Assembly: GCA_026874595.1 (NCBI GenBank)
Contig: CM049317.1
Coordinates: 11,196,382 to 11,260,381 of the forward strand
Direction: 5' to 3'
From: Sipunculus nudus
Taxonomy: Eukaryota > Annelida > Sipuncula > Golfingiida > Sipunculidae
Length of the DNA: 64,000 nucleotides
The position numbers were made by a program, and so were the translations under genes. Numbering within the stretch: position 1 is the first letter of the stretch; each line of letters opens with the position of its first letter. Below are positions 59,218 to 64,000 of the stretch, piece after piece. The notes under the pieces are model-generated. The model did not search any database. It was not told where the DNA came from and worked only from the letters and a program-made list of their open reading frames with translations.

Positions 59218-61077
59218 CTAATTATACAGGAAAAGCTTCACTGACCCTACCGTGTGGTCTGGATAGTCAGCATGTTCTGTTACCCACAAATAAGGGTGTA
59301 AATATCCCACATCAGATGGTGAATCCAAACCATGTTCGCTAGTAAGGATGTTACGTATAAATTTACCGTTTGCCTCATATTCAACAATCCTATTATTTTC
59401 CCAGTCAGCTATGATAAAGTTTCCATTGGCAATTCGTTGGACCCCCATCGGACTATCAAGTTGGCCGTTTCCGCTTCCTTTCTCACCAAACCTTCGCAAT
59501 TCTCTGCCATCTAGGTCACATATGATAACTTCATGAGAGCCATCGTCAGTTATTACAAGGATTGAGGAACCACCTGCAGATGCATAGGTCAAAGAACCCG
59601 AACTTTTTATGTCTAATATATTATTACCTGAACAATCGGTAAGACAATATTTCACAACGTTTTTTCCTGAGCAGGAAAACGCTTTATCATTTCGAATGGC
59701 GAACCCACGCGAATTTGGTACAGGTGGATTCAACGACATGATCTCATGAGGGTGTTCACGTGATACCTTTGTAACGGTATTTCCCTCTTTACTAACCACG
59801 TATATGTTACCGTTCTCCTCACAGCTTGTGGCAACACCTTCAGTTCCAGGTAACACTTCAAGTCTCCCATTCTTGTAAATTTTATGCACTATTCCTCCTG
59901 TATAATTACATACCACTGCATCGCCTTCAGATGTAACACTCACATTCCAGGGTGATGCTAAACTCTGCTTCCGGTCACATTTCACGTTGCTTAGAAGAAC
60001 TGGGACAAGAGACTCTCGAGATTTCGACAGAGCAGATGACACACCACAAACAAATGAACATTTCTTCAAAGCTTCCATTACCTCGTCAACGCCCTGTAAC
60101 CGACAACAATCTACAGACATCAAGGAAGGCTCAGGCAATAACAGATGTAACTCTTTTTCATAATTAATCGCCTGTTCAGCTGAGACAAATACTTTTCTTA
60201 AATTCCTTAAAATATCACTGTTGTCTTTTTCAAACAGGTCTTTTATTTCCTCCTTGGTGAGAGTATTTTTGGTACTCTCCTCTATATACATATCGAAAGC
60301 CCCTTTTACCGCCGCTTTATGTTGTATTTTGTGTTGCTGTAACGTTTCTTCGACGAGGGTGTCAACAGCTTCTTTGATCATATCACCTGCCTTTCTTATT
60401 CTTTCCTCAGAGGCACACTGTTTATCAAAACATACCTGCAGCTTACTTTCTATTTCAGCATCGCACGCACTGATTATGCTTTGAAGCTCAGACATAATGT
60501 TCATCATCTTGGTCTGTACACTTTTTATTCCAGCGTCTGTTTTCAAAATATCATGGTCATTATGTGATGAGGAGTAAACGCAGTGGACACAGGCCCCAGA
60601 GCAACATGTTACACACACATATTCGAGTGCTGATCCATGTATGTCGCAGAAAGCTCGCATAATTTCATGATCAGCAAACAGAGGCATTTCGGTGTGTGAT
60701 TTACTGCAATCAAGGCAAAAGCGCATGTTGCATGTTTTGCAGCTTGCCTCTGCTGGTTTAACATTGCCCTTTCGGTCACAGCCCTGGCAAGCCTGTATAT
60801 TCGATTTCACATGTAGGAAGGACGCAAATTCTTGAACTCTGAAATCCATCGGTAACTCTTCGATTCCACCTGGAGGTATATTTGCCTTCTTCCGACAGAT
60901 GGGACACTCCGTGAAGGACCCTCTGTCCAAACCTTGCAGTGTGCGTTTACTGTGCCATGACTGTAGACGTTCCTGGCAGAATGAATGATGACACGGTAGA
61001 ATTCTCGGAGATTTTTTGTCTTTATTTTCCAGGCATATGCTGCAGGTCAGCGGGGTCGTTTCCTCTTCAGAGGCCAT
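59218..61077 (-). CDS. TRIM-like protein: RING (one zinc ligand lost), two B-boxes, coiled coil, NHL-like propeller
   Basis: One uninterrupted 619-codon exon. The RING finger at residues 12-61 has C12, C15, C29, H31, C34, C58 and C61, but Arg37 where the sixth ligand should be Cys; the paralogue at 30.2 kb has Cys37. Then come B-box 1 (C96, C99, C112, C115, C120, C123, with H127/H136), B-box 2 (C143, H146, C154, C157, C162, C165, H171, H174), a coiled coil (~180-300), and a beta-propeller with NHL-type phrases (GNFIIADWENNRIVEYE, ~540-556) to the C-terminus. TRIM proteins of this layout are cytoplasmic ubiquitin E3 ligases with innate-immune or developmental roles. TTTATTTTAG|G right before the ATG is a 3' splice site, implying a 5' UTR exon, as in the other copies. 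The missing Cys may abolish ligase activity, leaving a scaffold or dominant-negative form; or this is the first step of decay. Confidence 0.9.
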   Translation of the reverse strand: MASEEETTPLTCSICLENKDKKSPRILPCHHSFCQERLQSWHSKRTLQGLDRGSFTECPICRKKANIPPGGIEELPMDFRVQEFASFLHVKSNIQACQGCDRKGNVKPAEASCKTCNMRFCLDCSKSHTEMPLFADHEIMRAFCDIHGSALEYVCVTCCSGACVHCVYSSSHNDHDILKTDAGIKSVQTKMMNIMSELQSIISACDAEIESKLQVCFDKQCASEERIRKAGDMIKEAVDTLVEETLQQHKIQHKAAVKGAFDMYIEESTKNTLTKEEIKDLFEKDNSDILRNLRKVFVSAEQAINYEKELHLLLPEPSLMSVDCCRLQGVDEVMEALKKCSFVCGVSSALSKSRESLVPVLLSNVKCDRKQSLASPWNVSVTSEGDAVVCNYTGGIVHKIYKNGRLEVLPGTEGVATSCEENGNIYVVSKEGNTVTKVSREHPHEIMSLNPPVPNSRGFAIRNDKAFSCSGKNVVKYCLTDCSGNNILDIKSSGSLTYASAGGSSILVITDDGSHEVIICDLDGRELRRFGEKGSGNGQLDSPMGVQRIANGNFIIADWENNRIVEYEANGKFIRNILTSEHGLDSPSDVGYLHPYLWVTEHADYPDHTVGSVKLFLYN

Positions 61078-61187
61078 CCTAAAATAAACATGAAAGTTCG
61101 TATTTAAGCACTACATCATTATTTCATTTTATGAAATTTATAGAAAACACAAGGAAAACCATTCAAACTATTTTCCCCTATTTTTCC

Positions 61188-61450
61188 CGCTTCTGTGGCT
61201 CAAGGCGAGAGCACAGGAATCAAAGCCGGGAGGTCGTGAGTTCAAATTTCAGCCAAGATGAGATTTTTACAGTAGGGCCCCACCCAGGGTGAGCGCTCTG
61301 CAGGCTTAATTGGGACGCCGTGTTCCACAGCAGTGTATCACTTACGAACGAGTGGGTCTTTAGGGTTTCTCGGTCTTTTGTCCCAGCAATGGGGATGCTT
61401 ACACACCCAGGACCCGCAGGTGCGGTAGATAACGGGCCAGTAATATTGGT
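61188..61450 (+). mobile_element. tRNA-derived SINE, copy beside the intact TRIM-like gene
   Basis: TGTGGCTCAAGGCGAGAGCAC...GAGTTCAAATTTCAGCC forms the tRNA-like head. The body matches the copies at 13.2 and 8.1 kb and ends GACCCGCAGGTGCGGTAGAT. It lies ~110 bp from the TRIM start codon, the same position as at 13.2 kb, so the two are copies of one ancestral insertion. Confidence 0.7.
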
Positions 61451-62760
61451 CACCATGACCTAATTTCAGGTTTCCATGGAGATTGCCCAAGACTTCCCTG
61501 TATATTACATTGGAATATTCTAGGGTTAGCAGATACAATATGTTCCCATCTGATTTTCAGTATGCTTAAAAATTATGTTGTTGGTCCAAAGTTAAAAAGA
61601 TGGGTCCCCATGACCTAATTTAAGGTTTCTATGCATATTTACCCAAGACCTGAATTCATGTCATGTGCCCCGTCTGACTGGCTGGGTGATTAAAATCAAG
61701 TTTTCAGCCTGTAGTTCGCAAAATATAGGTCACCATGTCTTAATTTCAGGTTTCCAAGGATTTTTGCCTAGGATCTCCCTGGATGTACCGTTAGAAGTTT
61801 CTAGGTCCTTTAACGGTTACGCTTGGTGCCCCGTTTACGAACAGATTGTTCATCTGAAGGTCTCAGAAATAGAGATAATATGTGTTTACATGAGAAAATA
61901 CAGGGGGCACCACCAGTCTTCAAGAAATGATGAAACAATCCATGATCAATATACATAGAGAGAATCATGAAAATCAATACATTAGCTATTCAGATACTGG
62001 AGCTGTTGTGGCAAAGTTTTAATTATTCTGGGGGTTACATGTGAGCCCAATAGCTCGGAGGATATAGGTCACAGAGACCTTATTTCAGGTTTCCATTGAG
62101 ATTTATGTACCTCCATAAGTGATACGTTAGAATATTCTACTCATAGCTTATACAATTTGTGCCCAATCTGACTGACTGAGTGCTATAATCATGTGTTCAG
62201 CCTGTAGTTTGCAAAACTGAGGTTACCATGACTTAATTTCAGGTTTCCAAGGATTTTTGCCTAGGATCTCCCAGCAATTACAGTTAGCAGTTTCTAGGTC
62301 CGTTAACGGTTACGATTTGTGCCCTGTTTTCGGACGAACTGCAGCTCAAAGTCTCAAAAATAAAGAAAAAATGCGTAAAAATTAGAAATAATACAGGTGG
62401 CGCCACAAGTCATTAAGAAATGATGGAACACTATTTGATAAATATATATGGACAGAATCATGGCAAACAATTCATTAGTCAAGCATGTATTGGAACTTTT
62501 GTATTAAATTTTTAATTATTCTGGGGGTACCTGCGAGCTCCATAGTTCGGAGGATATAGGTCACGGTGACCGAATTTCAGGATTCCACGGAGCCTTTTAT
62601 GAAACTCCATCGGTTTTCAGTTAGAGGTTTCTATTTGCAGCGGTTACCATTTGGGCCCTGTTAACGGACAGACGGACGGACAGACGGACAACGGAGAAAG
62701 AGTGATCGCTATAGCTCAGATGTCTTTCAGTCAGCTGAGCTAACAAATGGGGGCAGTCAC
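61440..62760 (-). repeat. Dispersed repeat, inverted copy of the 35.5-37.2-kb family
   Basis: About four modules of GGTCACCATGACCTAATTTCAGGTTTCC, with AATTATTCTGGGGGTACC, GAGGATATAGGTCAC, a degenerate palindrome near 61903 and a near-perfect GGTGGCGCCACA at 62396. The end is ACGGACAGACGGACGGACAGACGG (62670-62690), AAAGAGTGATCGCTATAGC, then TCTTTCAGTCAGCTGAGCTAAC. The first part is collinear with 13907-14310 in block 1. Non-coding. Confidence 0.65.
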
Positions 62761-63649
62761 CTCAAACAAAAAATTCTTTAAAAAACTATTGTTCCTGTAT
62801 TACGTTCTGTAATCAAGAGTAGTAATTTCTCATTTATATTGAACTAGATTAATTTATATTCAGCCAGATACAAGATAAACACAATCGCAGCTAAATGTGA
62901 ATATGAACACACACCTTGACGTTTATCCACACCGTTCCCGTGTCGATATAGTCTACAATATTAAAATTCCGCCATGAGTAGACTCTTACAAATAACAGCA
63001 ATTTTCAGACCATGCACCGTGAAACACCTGGACAGGAACAATGCAGTGGTTTTGAAATTTGGCTCATTCATGCCCGAGTCCCTGCGTATTGGTGTATTGA
63101 TCTCTTTAAGAAAACCAGGTCAATTTCCGCACATGACCTTTATTACAGTGAACACGGGAAAGCAGGCGTGCATCAGTTTCATAACATGGGAGAATATCAG
63201 AGAACAAGCTAGCTTTCAGATTATCACCTTGAAGACTTGAACTTGACCCTATACAACAATTCATTATCTCATTGTAGGCTGGATAAATATGCATGTCCGC
63301 TATGTCCACATGCGTGGCAACATGTATTTTACTGGTTTTGGAAACGACGCGGAAACATTTTAAATGAAGAAGTTGCACACCGGGAATTCTCAGTTTATAA
63401 TTTAAATTGTCTAAGTTGGACCAAGAGGAATTTTTAATGCAACTCTATTATGCAGTAGAGCATTATAATGTACTGTAAGGAATACTCAAAGAAGAATGTA
63501 GTGTTTTCCACTCACTTGACCTTGATGTGCGAGAGTACAAGAAAAGAAAACATGTTATTTGTTCAAAAAAGTAAACCCGGGTTATTATTATAGAGGTGTT
63601 TAAACATGACACAGGTCGTATATTTTATAACGTCTGATAGGTATGATTG

Positions 63650-63651
<2 letters not shown>

Positions 63652-63700
<49 letters not shown>
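63652..63700. repeat. (TA)n microsatellite
   Basis: About 49 bp of TA dinucleotides; flanked on the right by TTATACAAAATGAAGACG. Confidence 0.95.
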
Positions 63701-63702
<2 letters not shown>

Positions 63703-63827
63703 TACAAAATGAAGACGAGTCAAGTATTTCCAGACATTTTACTACTACGTAGTTTCGTGCAAGATGTTGTTGCACTCGTCAGGTAATGCATTAATGCCAT
63801 AGTTGTTGCTTGCAGAAAACCTGCAGA

Positions 63828-63829
<2 letters not shown>

Positions 63830-63884
<55 letters not shown>
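63830..63884. repeat. (TA)n microsatellite
   Basis: About 54 bp of AT dinucleotides, 130 bp from the previous TA tract. Such pairs may form a cruciform. Confidence 0.95.
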
Positions 63885-63886
<2 letters not shown>

Positions 63887-64000
63887 CTTCGATTATTCTT
63901 TCAATACTTAAAGCATATGCTCATAACTAAGATAACTTTTATATTTTTGTCTTAAGAAGGAGGATCATCTATATACTACTAAAATTGTCCTGTCTGAATA

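Larger units (their letters stand above)
62761..64000. other. Intergenic; no supported gene
   Basis: An 88-codon frame at 62974-63240 (+) opens with MSRLLQITAIF but overlaps another open frame of similar length, and neither has a recognisable motif. Two long TA tracts follow. GAAAACCTGCAGATCT precedes the second. Confidence 0.4.

Noticed and set aside
62974-63240. 88-codon frame beginning MSRLLQITAIF
   Set aside because: It overlaps another open frame of similar length, shows no motif and has no splice or promoter context.

Overview
This is a eukaryotic, intron-containing, AT-rich and very repeat-rich window. The best guess is a bivalve mollusc. The grounds are intronless TRIM-like RING/B-box/beta-propeller genes in several copies, a small spliced immunoglobulin receptor gene, and dispersed repeats typical of bivalve genomes: ACGG-type microsatellite tails beside a ~146-bp core repeat, and 3' modules with GCGATCAC or GGTGGCGCCACC. 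The phylum is an inference. No bacterial-style genes, rRNA, intact tRNA or CRISPR were seen.

Layout. 1-2.7 kb: no gene. 2.7-14.3 kb: block 1, holding (A) a short anchor sequence, (B) and (C) a five-exon single-Ig transmembrane gene at 5761-7750 (211 codons, + strand) and its 3' flank, and (D) a minus-strand TRIM-like pseudogene at 11.8-13.1 kb with a SINE beside it. 14.3-22.5 kb: a stray TRIM fragment and two groups of foldback-like elements. 22.48-23.95 kb: a pogo/Tigger-type transposon remnant with TA target sites. 24.20-24.66 kb: a 462-bp miniature LTR retrotransposon. 26.8-28.4 kb: a dispersed tandem-rich repeat. 30.2-32.05 kb: a second TRIM-like gene (+), intact for 487 codons and then frameshifted twice. 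33.9-37.2 kb: more repeats. 38.0-62 kb: block 2, a direct-orientation paralogue of block 1.

Block 2 keeps the order A-B-C-D but is greatly enlarged. A ~14.8-kb satellite array of ~146-bp monomers (about 100 copies, with 4-mer and ~23-mer higher-order repeats) lies between A and B. A 2.3-kb, 25-bp minisatellite replaces Ig exons 1-4 between B and C. So the Ig gene is alive in block 1 and dead in block 2, while the TRIM gene is dead in block 1 and open (619 codons) in block 2. The open TRIM gene has Arg where its RING domain needs a sixth zinc-binding Cys, so even that copy may have lost or changed ligase activity.

Only two loci look like intact protein genes: the Ig receptor (5761-7750, +) and the TRIM-like protein (59218-61077, -). 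Both resemble families that bivalves expand for immune functions, but no functional link between them can be shown from sequence alone. Nearly all other open frames, including dozens in the satellite and minisatellite, are by-products of repeats.
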